From positions 1 through 64,000 of the forward strand of contig NZ_JAODTL010000041.1 of the NCBI RefSeq assembly GCF_026191375.1: a stretch of DNA of 64,000 nt. Reading direction: 5' to 3'. The stretch is from Marinomonas pontica. GTDB lineage: Bacteria > Pseudomonadota > Gammaproteobacteria > Pseudomonadales > Marinomonadaceae. Both the position numbers and the translations under genes were made by a program. Positions 9,642 through 19,576 of this stretch are shown one piece after another (position 1 is the stretch's first letter; every line of letters starts with the position of its first letter). The notes beneath the pieces were generated by a model, which worked only from the letters and a program-made list of their open reading frames with translations, was not told where the DNA came from and did not search any database.

Positions 9642-10565
9642 GTGAAAGATAAAATTGTGATCGCAACCCGAGAAAGCCAACTTGCCCTTTGGCAAGCAAA
9701 CAACGTCAAAGCAAAACTCGAAAGCCTTTACCCAGAGATGACGGTAGAACTGCTTGGCATGACCACAAAAGGCGATCAAATTTTAGATTCACCACTGTCG
9801 AAAATTGGCGGCAAAGGTCTGTTTGTAAAAGAGTTGGAAAGCGCTCTAATGGATGGTCGAGCAGACATCGCCGTTCATTCTATGAAAGACGTCCCTATGG
9901 CTTTTCCAGAAGGCTTAGGCCTAGCGGTCATTTGTGAACGAGAAGACCCCAGTGACGCTTTCGTTTCAAACCAAGTTAACGCACTGAATGACTTACCAAG
10001 TGGCGCCGTTGTCGGTACATCCAGCTTACGTCGCTCATGCCAATTAAAAATGCAACGCCCAGACCTCGTCATTAAAGACCTTAGAGGCAATGTAAACACA
10101 CGTCTGCGTAAAATGGACGATGGCGAATACGACGCAATTATTTTGGCCACAGCCGGGCTAGTCCGACTAGAAATGCAAGACAGAATCAAGCAGCGCATTC
10201 CAGCAGAAACCAGTTTACCTGCGGGTGGACAAGGTGCCATGGGCATCGAGTGTCGCTCTGATGATGTACAAACCATCAATTTATTAGCGCCGTTACAGCA
10301 TGAAGAAACCGCCATTCGCGTTATTGCCGAGCGCGCTGTGAATGAAAGACTAAACGGTGGCTGCCAAGCCCCCATTGCTTGCTTTGCGATATTAACTGGC
10401 GATTCTATTTGGTTAAGAGGCCTCGTTGGTAGCCCAGATGGAAAAACCATGATTGAAGGCGAAATTCGTGGCCACAAAGACGATGCAAAATCGCTTGGTG
10501 TGCAATTGGCTGACGACTTACTCGCTCGTGGCGCAGACGTCATTCTTGACGCCTTATATAAATAG
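9642..10565 (+). CDS. hemC: Hydroxymethylbilane synthase (porphobilinogen deaminase)
   Basis: Polymerises four porphobilinogen units to hydroxymethylbilane in the heme pathway. The dipyrromethane cofactor cysteine is in [11 protein letters not shown] (about residue 241). The substrate loop KDVP and the arginine-rich VGTSSLRR are present. Start chosen at GTG 9642: AGGAG lies five bases before it and the protein begins [17 protein letters not shown], the family N-terminus. The open frame extends 59 codons upstream without support. 307 aa. First gene of hemCDXY. Confidence 0.97.
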   Translation: MKDKIVIATRESQLALWQANNVKAKLESLYPEMTVELLGMTTKGDQILDSPLSKIGGKGLFVKELESALMDGRADIAVHSMKDVPMAFPEGLGLAVICEREDPSDAFVSNQVNALNDLPSGAVVGTSSLRRSCQLKMQRPDLVIKDLRGNVNTRLRKMDDGEYDAIILATAGLVRLEMQDRIKQRIPAETSLPAGGQGAMGIECRSDDVQTINLLAPLQHEETAIRVIAERAVNERLNGGCQAPIACFAILTGDSIWLRGLVGSPDGKTMIEGEIRGHKDDAKSLGVQLADDLLARGADVILDALYK

Positions 10566-10582
10566 GAAAAGGCGTAATAGTA

Positions 10583-11343
10583 GTGCAAGACTGCCGTATT
10601 CTGATTACTCGACCGGAACCTGAAAACACTCTGACCTGTGAGCGCGTTCGCGCTCATGGCTGGACTGCCGTATCACTGCCTATGCTGGACATTGCGCCTT
10701 TAGATAATGCGGATCAGCAAGCACTAATACGGTCACAAGTTTTCGATATCGACACCTTTGACTACGTCATTTTTGTGAGCAAAAATGCCGCGAGAATCGC
10801 TTGTGAATGGCTCGATGCCTGCTGGCCAATGCTGCCTATTGGCGTTCATTGGATTGGCATTGGCGAAGGCACGACCAACACACTGCGAGAAGAAGGCGTT
10901 CCTGCACTCTCTAACCCAGGCCATACCACTGAAGCGTTACTTGACTGGTTGAAGCCAGCCAAAATGACCAATCAGAAAATTCTGATTGTACGTGGACTGG
11001 GTGGTCGCCCTGAACTGGGTCTCAAATTAGAAGAAAGAGGCGCGAAAGTCAGTTATCTTTCTCTCTATGAAAGAAAAAACCACACTACCACGCTCAAACT
11101 TTCTTTATGCTGCCCGATATCAATTTAATATGGGTCACCAGTGGCGAAAGCTTAAGCAATCTTTCAGAATACGTGACATTACATACACCAGAGTGGAAAA
11201 CACTCCCTATACTGACACCCAGTATCAGAGTGAATCAGCAAGCGATAGAAATGGGTTGGATAAATGCATCGTGCGCACAAGGTGCAGACGATAACAGCTT
11301 GATCAAAGCGACGGAATTTCACACAGGAAAACAGAATGACTGA
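10583..11343 (+). CDS. hemD: Uroporphyrinogen-III synthase, frame interrupted
   Basis: Cyclises hydroxymethylbilane to uroporphyrinogen III. GTG start. The first 160 or so codons match HemD (ILITRPEPEN at the start, VIFVSKNAAR, LIVRGLGGRPELG). Then the frame ends at 11128, while the remainder (INLIWVTSGESL onward) continues in the -1 frame to 11343. The junction is a run of six A at 11074-11079. One more A would give YERKKPHYHAQTFF and a 253-aa protein of normal length. The gene overlaps hemX by eight bases. HemD is essential for heme, so a sequence error is likelier than loss. The site also reads A_AAA_AAC in frame. Confidence 0.9.
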
Positions 11344-12553
11344 GAACAACAAGCAAGAGCTCAACCTAAACGACGCTAAAGAGACGTCTCCTGTTCCCCC
11401 TCAAAACAATCAGGATACTAAGTCAGGCACTCCCATCGTCGCCGCCCTGTCTATTGGTATTTCAGCAATCGCCTTGGCGACCAGTGGCTGGTTGTATTTT
11501 CAGTCAACACAAAACACCGCAGAAAAAGACATAGCCGCATTAACGATTCAGCAGGCAGCGCTTAATAAAAAGCTCGACTCCGACGTATCGAATAAAGACC
11601 AACTCAAGCAACTAATCGCACAAGTTCAAAGTGCGGAGCAATCCATCCAAACGCAAAAAGAACATATAACGACACAGCAGACACGACAAACTGAAAAAAT
11701 TCAGTCGCTGGAGTCCAAATTAAACAGATTGAATAACACCACAAAAGAAGACTGGAAACTTGCGGAAGCTGAGTATTTAATTCGTCTGGCCAACCAAAGA
11801 TTACTGCTTGAATCAGACAATAATGGAGCGGTCACACTGCTTGTGAATGCCGATGACATACTAAACGAGCTAGAAGACCCAATCGCCTTCGCCACACGCA
11901 AAGCGTTAGCAAAAGACATCCAAGCCTTAAAATCCATAAGTTCATTCGATTTAGAAGGCGCTTATCTTAAATTAAACGCACTTTACAACGATGTCGCCAA
12001 CCTGCCACAAAGAGAACCCTCAAAAGAATGGCAAGCTAATAACGCCAATACTGAAACGCAGATCAGCGATGCCAGCACAAATCGTTTCACAACGGCGCTT
12101 GAAAGCTTCTGGCGCTCCATCCGCTCTTTAATCGTCATCAACTACAACCACAAACCCATCAAAGCCTTACTACCACCAGCAGAATACCAACAGCTCATTA
12201 CTGGGCTGCAACTGCAAATAGACGTCGCTCAAGTGGCTCTGGTAAAAGGAGAGCCAGTCATTTACCAACAGGCACTGTCTCGCATCGCTACGGCCACGAC
12301 GGAACATTTTGAAACACAATCAAAAAATGTGGTGTCTTTTTTGGCCAGCTTAACGGCATTGCAACAACTGAATCCCTCTCCAGACCTTCCATTGCCAAGA
12401 GAGTCGCTCATGGCCATGAAAGCCTTAATGAAGGAATGGAACAACCGCGACGTGAAGACCAGCACAACCATAGAACAGAACGACACTGACACAACCGCTC
12501 CAGATCAACAAAGCACAACAGAAACGCAAATCGAGCCAGGAGATCAAGCATGA
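11336..12553 (+). CDS. hemX: HemX-like inner-membrane protein
   Basis: Annotated in many genomes as a uroporphyrinogen-III methyltransferase, but family HemX proteins lack that enzyme fold; the role in heme synthesis is unclear. A cytoplasmic charged N-terminus is followed by one membrane helix at about residues 35-55. A coiled coil runs over residues 60-130 (many Gln, Lys and Glu), and a helical domain of the HemX family follows (WKLAEAEYLIRLANQRLLLE, residues about 140-159). 405 aa. Translationally coupled to hemD upstream, and overlapping hemY by four bases. Confidence 0.9.
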   Translation: MTENNKQELNLNDAKETSPVPPQNNQDTKSGTPIVAALSIGISAIALATSGWLYFQSTQNTAEKDIAALTIQQAALNKKLDSDVSNKDQLKQLIAQVQSAEQSIQTQKEHITTQQTRQTEKIQSLESKLNRLNNTTKEDWKLAEAEYLIRLANQRLLLESDNNGAVTLLVNADDILNELEDPIAFATRKALAKDIQALKSISSFDLEGAYLKLNALYNDVANLPQREPSKEWQANNANTETQISDASTNRFTTALESFWRSIRSLIVINYNHKPIKALLPPAEYQQLITGLQLQIDVAQVALVKGEPVIYQQALSRIATATTEHFETQSKNVVSFLASLTALQQLNPSPDLPLPRESLMAMKALMKEWNNRDVKTSTTIEQNDTDTTAPDQQSTTETQIEPGDQA

Positions 12554-13779
12554 GAAAACTTCTTTTCTTATTGGTCATCATGATGGCCGTTGGTGGCGTA
12601 TTAGGGTTACTGATGCGCCAAGACAGTGGCTACGTACTTCTGGCTTATAACGGCGTGACGGTTGAAACCAGCTTATGGGTATTGATTGTTGCCATGATCA
12701 TCGCCTTGTTTGTGCTTAGCTGGGTAAAACGAATCTTATTCATTGCCCTTAGACCGAGCAATTCATTGGCAAAAGTAACCGGAAACTTAGCGCAAAAAAG
12801 AGCGTCTCGAAATACCATTAGAGGCATGTTAGAGCTGGTTGGGGGCAACTGGAACAAAGCAGAAAAACTGCTTACCAACAGCGCCGATAAGGTCCCTTAC
12901 CCACTAATCAATTACATTGGTGCCGCTTATGCGGCCAGCGAGCAAGATGAACACGAACGCTCGAAAGCACTGTTACGCTCTGCACACAAATCAACACCAG
13001 AAGCCGAATTCGCCATTGGTTTTGCGCAAAGTCAGCTGCAGATTAAACAGGAACATTACGAAGGCGCTCTTGCCTCATTACTTCGCCTTCAGAAACTCAA
13101 GCCAAAACACAGACAAACCCTAAAAATGTTGGTCACTGTTTACACTAGATTAAAAGATTGGGATGCTTTACTGGCGTTAACACCAACATTGAAGAAAGAC
13201 GGCATATTTGATGATGACAACATGCTTGAGCTTGAAAGAAACGCATTTTTGGCACTGTTAGATAAAATTAAATTTCGTAACAAACTAGGGCAAAACAAAA
13301 AAGACCTAGTGACAGAAGTCGAAAGCCTATGGAATAAATTGGACACCTTGTCTCAAGATGATCGCATGAGACAATTGTATGCCCAGACGCTGATTCATTT
13401 TGGTGATGACAGCAAAGCAGAAAATTTTATAAGAAGCAGCCTAAACCAAAAATGGTCTGAAGAGCTGATCTATGAATATGGCAACATCAAGCAAGACAAC
13501 GCTAAAAAACAGCTGGTCAATGCGGAAAATTGGCTAAAAAAAGAGCCTGCCAGTGCAAATTTATACCTTGTCTGCGGACGCTTAAGCCAATCCATGATGC
13601 TATGGGGAAAAGCCAGAGACTACTACGAGCAGGCGCTTTCACTTGATACTCAAAATGAAGCATTGGCTGAACTGAGCCGCTTACTTAAAGCAATGGGAGA
13701 TACCAAGGCAAGCCAAGATCTCATGATGATCAATTTGAATCAGGCAAGCAATCAACTTAAACCACTTCCTCTGCCTTAG
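12550..13779 (+). CDS. hemY: HemY-like membrane TPR protein
   Basis: Companion of HemX in the gammaproteobacterial hemCDXY operon; not the protoporphyrinogen oxidase that carries the same symbol in Bacillus. Two N-terminal membrane helices (about residues 4-22 and 41-60), then helical TPR-like repeats including GNWNKAEKLL and a C-terminal WGKARDYYEQAL. 409 aa. The biochemical role is not settled. Last gene of the operon, ending before the terminator at 13801. Confidence 0.9.
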   Translation: MRKLLFLLVIMMAVGGVLGLLMRQDSGYVLLAYNGVTVETSLWVLIVAMIIALFVLSWVKRILFIALRPSNSLAKVTGNLAQKRASRNTIRGMLELVGGNWNKAEKLLTNSADKVPYPLINYIGAAYAASEQDEHERSKALLRSAHKSTPEAEFAIGFAQSQLQIKQEHYEGALASLLRLQKLKPKHRQTLKMLVTVYTRLKDWDALLALTPTLKKDGIFDDDNMLELERNAFLALLDKIKFRNKLGQNKKDLVTEVESLWNKLDTLSQDDRMRQLYAQTLIHFGDDSKAENFIRSSLNQKWSEELIYEYGNIKQDNAKKQLVNAENWLKKEPASANLYLVCGRLSQSMMLWGKARDYYEQALSLDTQNEALAELSRLLKAMGDTKASQDLMMINLNQASNQLKPLPLP

Positions 13780-13800
13780 TAAGGCCCACTATAAAACCAA

Positions 13801-13836
13801 AAAAAACGCGATGATAAAAATGTTATCGCGTTTTTT
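13801..13836. terminator. Bidirectional terminator between hemY and a chemoreceptor gene
   Basis: AAAAAACGCGAT and ATCGCGTTTTTT form a 12-base stem around a 12-base loop. It is placed between converging genes. Confidence 0.92.
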
Positions 13837-13880
13837 ATTGTTTTTTTCTCTGTTACTTACTTATTTTTCTATTACTTTTT

Positions 13881-15428
13881 CTATTTAAAGCGAACCACCA
13901 GCTCGTGCATATTGTCCGCCACATTTTGCAGCGAACGAATACTGTCACTGGATAAATTAGACTTCTCAGAACTTTGCACAGATAAGTCAGAAATGCGCAC
14001 AACCTGTCTATTTATGTCCTCAGACACATGCGCCTGTTCTTCCACGGCCGCCGACATCTGAATCGCCATATCCGAAATATTTGACACCGCTTCAACGATG
14101 CTCACAAAAGAACTCTCCATCTCCACGATTTTTTCCAATCCAAGCACGGCATCTTGCTTGCCTCGGTTCGCAATAGACACCGAGTTTTTGGCCCCGCTGC
14201 GTAACGTCTCAATAATATGGTGTATGTCTTGGGTAGACCCTTGTGTTCTTTGTGCCAATTGGCGCACCTCATCCGCCACAACGGCAAATCCTCGACCATG
14301 CTCGCCCGCCCTTGCTGCTTCAATCGCGGCATTTAGCGCCAGTAAATTCGTTTGCTCGGCAATTTGATCAATCATTTGCGCAACCTGCGCTATCTTTTCA
14401 GAGTGGTCCGCCAACTCTTGAACTGTTGCACTAATGTCATTTACTGTCTCACTCAATTGACGTATTGAATGCCGAGTTTCATTGACAATGATTTGACCGC
14501 TTTTCGCCGACTCAAAAGACGATTTAGCGCTGTCTGATGTTGCTTGAACATGCTGAGCAACATCATTAATCGTTGTGGTCATTTCTTGCATAGCGGCAGC
14601 CACGTCTTGGGTTTCATGCTGCTGACTCACCATGCCTTTTGTTGTTTCAATGGTGAGCTTAAGGCCAATTTTGGACTGAGCGGACACTTTTAACGATTCA
14701 TCCTCAAATCGGGTCAGAACCGCGTCCATTCGGGACAGCAAACTTTTCACACCAACATCCAGTGTAGCGATATCCAAGGCACTGTCTGAATAGGTAATAC
14801 CGGCCAAAGGATGCAAAAAAGACGTTGATAAACGCTTTCTTAAAATAGATTGCAGTTTTGTGTGATTCAATAAAAACAAACCATTGGCCACGATACTGCC
14901 AACAAGCAAAACACCCACCCCATAACGAATATCAATACTGCCTGCAATCACTGCAGCAATAAGACTGACAACAGGTAAAATGACTCGCCAAGACAAATAA
15001 GCGCGAGGCATGACGTTCTTACCATTAATAATGCGTCGATAAATCTTTTCTGCTCTAGCCACATCCGCTCGACTAGGAACCGTTCGAACGGATTCATAGC
15101 CAACCACTTTTCCAGCGTCAGTGACCGGCGTCACATAGGCATCTACCCAGTAAAAATCACCATTCTTACAACGATTTTTCACCAACCCCATCCACGCCTT
15201 ACCTTGTTTAAGCGTGTCCCACATGATTTGAAACGCTTCTTTAGGCATATCAGGATGACGAACAATATTGTGAGGGCTACCGATTAATTCGCTTTTATCA
15301 AAACCGCTGATTTTTACAAACGCATCATTACAGTGGACAATTTTGCCCTTTAAATCCGTTGTAGAAATGAGTTTCTCGTTTTGATCGAAGGTTTTTTCTT
15401 GGTTTGTGATTGGCATATTCTTACGCAT
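13881..15428 (-). CDS. PAS-containing methyl-accepting chemotaxis protein, Aer-like
   Basis: Chemotaxis or energy-taxis receptor. The N-terminal PAS domain (residues about 10-115) has the Aer-type pattern [26 protein letters not shown], which in Aer binds FAD and senses redox state. A hydrophobic pair (residues about 145-190) follows with no periplasmic domain, also as in Aer. The C-terminal signalling hairpin [20 protein letters not shown] lies at about 360-380. 515 aa from the ATG at 15428, which has an AAGGAT ribosome site; the frame extends 14 codons upstream. Monocistronic. The ligand assignment is by family resemblance only. Confidence 0.93.
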   Translation of the reverse strand: MRKNMPITNQEKTFDQNEKLISTTDLKGKIVHCNDAFVKISGFDKSELIGSPHNIVRHPDMPKEAFQIMWDTLKQGKAWMGLVKNRCKNGDFYWVDAYVTPVTDAGKVVGYESVRTVPSRADVARAEKIYRRIINGKNVMPRAYLSWRVILPVVSLIAAVIAGSIDIRYGVGVLLVGSIVANGLFLLNHTKLQSILRKRLSTSFLHPLAGITYSDSALDIATLDVGVKSLLSRMDAVLTRFEDESLKVSAQSKIGLKLTIETTKGMVSQQHETQDVAAAMQEMTTTINDVAQHVQATSDSAKSSFESAKSGQIIVNETRHSIRQLSETVNDISATVQELADHSEKIAQVAQMIDQIAEQTNLLALNAAIEAARAGEHGRGFAVVADEVRQLAQRTQGSTQDIHHIIETLRSGAKNSVSIANRGKQDAVLGLEKIVEMESSFVSIVEAVSNISDMAIQMSAAVEEQAHVSEDINRQVVRISDLSVQSSEKSNLSSDSIRSLQNVADNMHELVVRFK

Positions 15429-15513
15429 CGAATAACTATCCTTATAGAAAAATGGTAAGACACGTCCCATCAGACAACGTAATCATCTTAGTAGGAAGTG
15501 TAAACGAAGCACA

Positions 15514-16443
15514 TTAGTCTTTGCTGTTATTTAACTTTAGTAAGCATCTGTTTAACCAGCGAGTAAAAACAGGTAATAAATATGTAGGGATTTGTAAAGC
15601 ACCCGCCAATGGTAAAAATGCAGGTCCTAATAACACACCAGCGATGCTGTATGTCAGCAAGACGTTTCGGTTTCCCGATGTAATCGCGGCCGTTAAAGCG
15701 ATATCTTGCCCCTGTTTACGGTAAAAAAAGTATGACAAAGCAAAAAACACCGCGCACAAGCCAGTGGCAATCATAAAATAATTCAGCGCCATCATCGGAT
15801 CATGATCAAAAAGCACACGAAAGCTTCCAACCAAACCAAAAGGAAAAGCAAACACCAGCAAAATTGTAAAAGGGGATATTTTTACTAGAAAGCGACTTAG
15901 AGACTCTTCTGGCAACGACCAATGAACAAGAAATGAAAACAGCATTGGGCCGAAGATAAATACGATTAGACGAATGAAGTAACTCCCCCAATCTAACTCC
16001 ACCTTTTCAGTCTGATACAGTACTAGCACAACAAAAATGGACACGGGGAGAACCAGTGTGGTCGCGATAGTCATGGCCATTGCTTGTAAGCTATCAAAAC
16101 CCAGCGCCTTTACTATCGCCGGAGTCGCAAACAAAGACCCTGTAGCGGCAACCGCCACCACAGCCAACAGAAGGTCAGCTTCAAACGAAAGCGCCCAACC
16201 AATAGCACCAACCACCAACATAAACACAGCGGAATGCAAAATAGCATAACGCCATATGGAAAAACGTCTTAATCGCTGAATGAGTACATTTTGCTTCATA
16301 CCCAATAACGTCAACGTCATTAGCGTAAAAAGCACGACCGGAAGGAAAGGAAAAAATGCCAGTGAGACAGAAGGCAATAAGAAACCCAGAATAGCAAAAA
16401 CAAACATGAAAGGAAGAGAGTGACGAACAAGGAACAACAGCAT
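15514..16443 (-). CDS. BASS-like membrane transporter
   Basis: A polytopic membrane protein with about ten hydrophobic segments over 309 aa. The late motif SGNRNVLLTY resembles the conserved crossover region of the bile acid:sodium symporter superfamily (BASS/SBF). Substrate unknown; relatives carry keto acids, bile acids or arsenite. It lies between a chemoreceptor and a small ORF on the same strand; no operon partner reveals the substrate. An auxin-efflux-carrier (AEC) type is the alternative reading. Confidence 0.7.
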   Translation of the reverse strand: MLLFLVRHSLPFMFVFAILGFLLPSVSLAFFPFLPVVLFTLMTLTLLGMKQNVLIQRLRRFSIWRYAILHSAVFMLVVGAIGWALSFEADLLLAVVAVAATGSLFATPAIVKALGFDSLQAMAMTIATTLVLPVSIFVVLVLYQTEKVELDWGSYFIRLIVFIFGPMLFSFLVHWSLPEESLSRFLVKISPFTILLVFAFPFGLVGSFRVLFDHDPMMALNYFMIATGLCAVFFALSYFFYRKQGQDIALTAAITSGNRNVLLTYSIAGVLLGPAFLPLAGALQIPTYLLPVFTRWLNRCLLKLNNSKD

Positions 16444-16497
16444 GGGGATTACACCTTAAACAGGCAGCCCATTAGAAAAACAACAGAACTATTCTAA

Positions 16498-16683
16498 TTA
16501 TTTTTTTGAGCCACTATATACTTTATTATTTTCAGGCAACTCAGCAATCTCAACCACCCAATCAGCTCTTGCTTGGTCAAATGCTTCACGCAGAGCAAGA
16601 AGTTCGTCACTTGGCGTAAGTGAGCTTTCTTGTTCGTTGCTAGGCTGACGAGCGACAGGAAATGGTATCAGATTATTCTTCAT
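16498..16683 (-). CDS. Small hypothetical protein
   Basis: Sixty-one residues beginning MKNNLIPFPVARQ, with a hydrophilic and probably helical middle (DELLALREAFDQARADWV). No family recognised. It has an ATG preceded by AGAGAT and no overlapping gene. It lies 54 bases upstream of the BASS-like transporter on the same strand and diverges from yaaA. Composition looks protein-like; the coding call rests on that alone. Confidence 0.5.
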   Translation of the reverse strand: MKNNLIPFPVARQPSNEQESSLTPSDELLALREAFDQARADWVVEIAELPENNKVYSGSKK

Positions 16684-16774
16684 AAATTATCTCTATTAAA
16701 GCATTGTCTGGATATCTATCGACACTCTATGGATAATCTTTAGGAAACGCAATGATCAAGCCAATGGAATAACT

Positions 16775-17557
16775 ATGAAGTTTTTAATCTCACCAGCCAA
16801 AACGCTGGATTTAACATCAGCACCTACGGTCAGTCAATTCAGCTCCCCAGAGCTATTAGATGAGGCACAACAACTCATCACCACCATAAAACCATACACA
16901 CCAGCCGACATCGCTTCCTTAATGAAACTCAGCGATAAACTTGCCACACTCAACGTGTCTCGCTACCAAGAATGGGAAAAAGAACATACCCAAGACAACA
17001 GCCGTCCAGCCATTTATACCTTCATGGGCGACGTCTATACTGGTCTCGACGCTTATTCATTAAAAGAAAACGACATGCAATATGCCCAACAGTCTTTGCG
17101 TATTTTAAGCGGTTTATATGGAGTGCTAAAGCCGTTAGATTTAATGCAAGCCTACCGTCTAGAAATGGGCACCAGTCTCAAAAACGAGAGAGGTACTAAC
17201 CTTTATCAATTTTGGGGAGATATTATCGTTAACAAGATTAACGAGACCCTTGATGAAGGCGAACTATTGGTCAACCTGGCGTCCAATGAATACTTCAAAG
17301 CAGTGAATAAGAAAAAGCTAACGGCGCCATTAATCACACCGAACTTTCTTGACGAAAAAAATGGCAAGTTCAAAGTCATCAGTTTTTATGCAAAAAAAGC
17401 CCGTGGTTTGATGGCTCGCTACCTGATTGAAAATCGCTGCGACACCTTAGAGGAACTTCAAGCATTTGATTTAGCGGGTTATCGTTACGACCCTCAACAA
17501 TCAACCAAAGACAGTCCCGTCTTTATTCGCCCAGAAAGCGCCCAACCTAAAAAATAA
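16775..17557 (+). CDS. yaaA: Peroxide stress protein YaaA
   Basis: UPF0246/DUF328 family. In E. coli YaaA is induced by OxyR and lowers free iron during peroxide stress, and the family binds DNA. The N-terminus MKFLISPAKTLD is diagnostic, and SNEYFKAV and the C-terminal GYRYDP region match the family. Length 260 aa. Single gene; a long inverted repeat follows directly and overlaps the stop of prmC on the other strand. Confidence 0.95.
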   Translation: MKFLISPAKTLDLTSAPTVSQFSSPELLDEAQQLITTIKPYTPADIASLMKLSDKLATLNVSRYQEWEKEHTQDNSRPAIYTFMGDVYTGLDAYSLKENDMQYAQQSLRILSGLYGVLKPLDLMQAYRLEMGTSLKNERGTNLYQFWGDIIVNKINETLDEGELLVNLASNEYFKAVNKKKLTAPLITPNFLDEKNGKFKVISFYAKKARGLMARYLIENRCDTLEELQAFDLAGYRYDPQQSTKDSPVFIRPESAQPKK

Positions 17558-17560
17558 CGC

Positions 17561-17605
17561 CCATAGAAGCAGTAAACACTAACGACTGCGTTTGCTGCTT
17601 CTATG
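17561..17605. terminator. Long inverted repeat between yaaA and prmC
   Basis: CCATAGAAGCAGTAAAC and GTTTGCTGCTTCTATGG pair over 17 bases with one mismatch around a 12-base loop. No T tract follows. It lies between converging genes and includes the prmC stop codon; probably a shared transcript-end hairpin. Confidence 0.55.
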
Positions 17606-18440
17606 GATATTGCCCAATAGTCACTCGGTCGTTCTGACCTAAATCCTGAAAACTCTCTACACCAACAAATCCCGCGGCCTTTAAAGCCTCGCGCACTGCC
17701 GCCGCTTGATCATATCCATGCTCAAACATCAAATAGGCATTGTGCTTCATAAAACGCTGTGCAGACTGAATAATATGCTCAATATCCGCCATGCCATGAT
17801 TGTCAGCGACTAATGCACTTTTCGGCTCGAAGCGCACATCACCTTGCGACAAATGCACGTCATTTGGGTCAATATAGGGTGGATTTGAAACGATCAAATC
17901 AAATGGCTCACAGTTTTCCAACGCATCAAACCAACGGCTTTGCATGAAGGCCACATTGTCTATCTTGTTTCGTAAGGCGTTACGTTTTGCCAACTCAACG
18001 GCTTCTTCAATTAGATCTACGCCAACAACGGCCGCTTTAGGTTGCTCTGCTGCAAGTGATAACGCAATCGCACCCGTTCCGGTACCAAGATCAAGAATCC
18101 GGCTTGTCTTGCTCACATCCAGCACAGACAATGCCACTTCCACTAAGCGTTCAGTGTCCGCACGAGGGATCAAGGTACAAGGCGCAACTTCCAGCTCCAG
18201 ACTCCAAAACGCCTGATGTCCTAGCAAATACGCTACGGGTTCGCCTTGCGCCCGTCGAGTCAATAACGTATTAAATCGTTCGATATCAGCCGCATCGACT
18301 TGTTTATCTGGCCACGTATAAAAATACGATGTTGAAACCGACAAAACATGTGCCAGTAATAGCTGAGCGTCTAACTGCGCCGTTGCAGACGCAAAAGTAA
18401 GGCGCTCGAAAGCGCCTTTAAGCAGTTCATCTATTCGCAT
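17601..18440 (-). CDS. prmC: Release factor glutamine methyltransferase PrmC (HemK)
   Basis: Methylates the glutamine of the GGQ motif of release factors 1 and 2, using S-adenosylmethionine. The SAM-binding motif LDLGTGTGAIAL and the substrate motif SNPPYID (near residue 187) are intact. 279 aa. It lies downstream of prfA, its own substrate gene, on the same strand with a gap of about 44 bases. The unit prmC-prfA-hemA is conserved in gammaproteobacteria. Confidence 0.97.
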   Translation of the reverse strand: MRIDELLKGAFERLTFASATAQLDAQLLLAHVLSVSTSYFYTWPDKQVDAADIERFNTLLTRRAQGEPVAYLLGHQAFWSLELEVAPCTLIPRADTERLVEVALSVLDVSKTSRILDLGTGTGAIALSLAAEQPKAAVVGVDLIEEAVELAKRNALRNKIDNVAFMQSRWFDALENCEPFDLIVSNPPYIDPNDVHLSQGDVRFEPKSALVADNHGMADIEHIIQSAQRFMKHNAYLMFEHGYDQAAAVREALKAAGFVGVESFQDLGQNDRVTIGQYP

Positions 18441-18484
18441 ACGCGATGATTACCTTGATAGTGTAAGCAGCAAAAAAAACGAAA

Positions 18485-19573
18485 TTAATTATCACCACTC
18501 AGTGCCGCTAATTGCTCTGCTTGGAATTCATTGACCAATGGATTGATTAACACATCCAAATCCCCTGCTACGATCTCATCCAACTTATACAAGGTTAAGT
18601 TAATACGGTGATCCGTCACTCGGCCTTGTGGATAATTGTAGGTACGAATACGCTCAGAGCGATCACCACTGCCGACGAGGGATTTACGTGTTTCAGATTG
18701 CTCACTCGCCGCTTTTTCCAATTCGGCCGCTTGCAAACGAGACGCTAGCAAAGACATGGCCTTGGCGCGGTTTTTATGCTGTGAACGCTCTTCCTGACAC
18801 TCGACCACAACACCCGTTGGGATATGCGTCAGACGAATAGCAGAATCGGTTTTGTTGACGTGCTGACCGCCCGCACCCGAGGCTCGAAAAGTATCAATAC
18901 GTAAATCGGATTTGTTGATGATAATGTCATCCACTTCATCCATCTCAGGCATGACAGCAACGGTACAGGCCGAAGTGTGAATACGCCCCTGAGACTCGGT
19001 CGCTGGAACACGCTGTACTCGATGCGCGCCAGATTCAAACTTCAGTTTAGAATACGCACCTTCGCCCACAATACGAGCGATGACTTCTTTATAGCCACCG
19101 TGCTCGCCATCACTGGCACTAACAATTTCCACCTTCCAGCGCTGTGTCTCGGCATAACGAGAGTACATGCGGAATAAGTCACCGGAGAATATCGACGCTT
19201 CATCACCGCCCGTTCCGGCACGCACTTCTAGGAAGACGTTGCGAGAATCGTTAGGGTCTTTAGGCAACAATAATTTTTGTAGAACCAGCTGCAGCTCTTC
19301 TTTTTGCGCTTGCCCAGCTTTGTATTCTTCAACGCCCATCTCTTTAATATCTGGATCAGCGTCGGTCATCATCAACTCAGCTTCGGCGATGTTTTCGTCG
19401 ATTTGCTGAAACTCATTAAAACATTTCACCACAGGCTCAAGCTCAGCGTACTCTTTTGAATAAGCACGGAACAATTCTTGATCCATAATGACTTCGGCCA
19501 CACCCAGTAACGCCGCTAACTCATCATAACGATCAGATAAACTTTCTAATTTTAACTTTATCGATTCTTTCAT
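18485..19573 (-). CDS. prfA: Peptide chain release factor 1
   Basis: Recognises UAA and UAG stop codons and releases the peptide. The catalytic GGQ is at about residues 235-237 in [19 protein letters not shown]. The stop-codon-reading tripeptide is PAT in [14 protein letters not shown] (near residue 188), which marks RF1 rather than RF2. 362 aa. It sits three bases after hemA and upstream of prmC. Confidence 0.98.
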   Translation of the reverse strand: MKESIKLKLESLSDRYDELAALLGVAEVIMDQELFRAYSKEYAELEPVVKCFNEFQQIDENIAEAELMMTDADPDIKEMGVEEYKAGQAQKEELQLVLQKLLLPKDPNDSRNVFLEVRAGTGGDEASIFSGDLFRMYSRYAETQRWKVEIVSASDGEHGGYKEVIARIVGEGAYSKLKFESGAHRVQRVPATESQGRIHTSACTVAVMPEMDEVDDIIINKSDLRIDTFRASGAGGQHVNKTDSAIRLTHIPTGVVVECQEERSQHKNRAKAMSLLASRLQAAELEKAASEQSETRKSLVGSGDRSERIRTYNYPQGRVTDHRINLTLYKLDEIVAGDLDVLINPLVNEFQAEQLAALSGDN

Positions 19574-19576
19574 TTT

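Noticed and set aside
9875..10657. 260-codon open frame on the minus strand opposite hemC and hemD
   Set aside because: It lies entirely antisense to conserved HemC codons and its protein is Ser/Arg/Pro-rich without any recognisable pattern; a shadow of the hemC frame.
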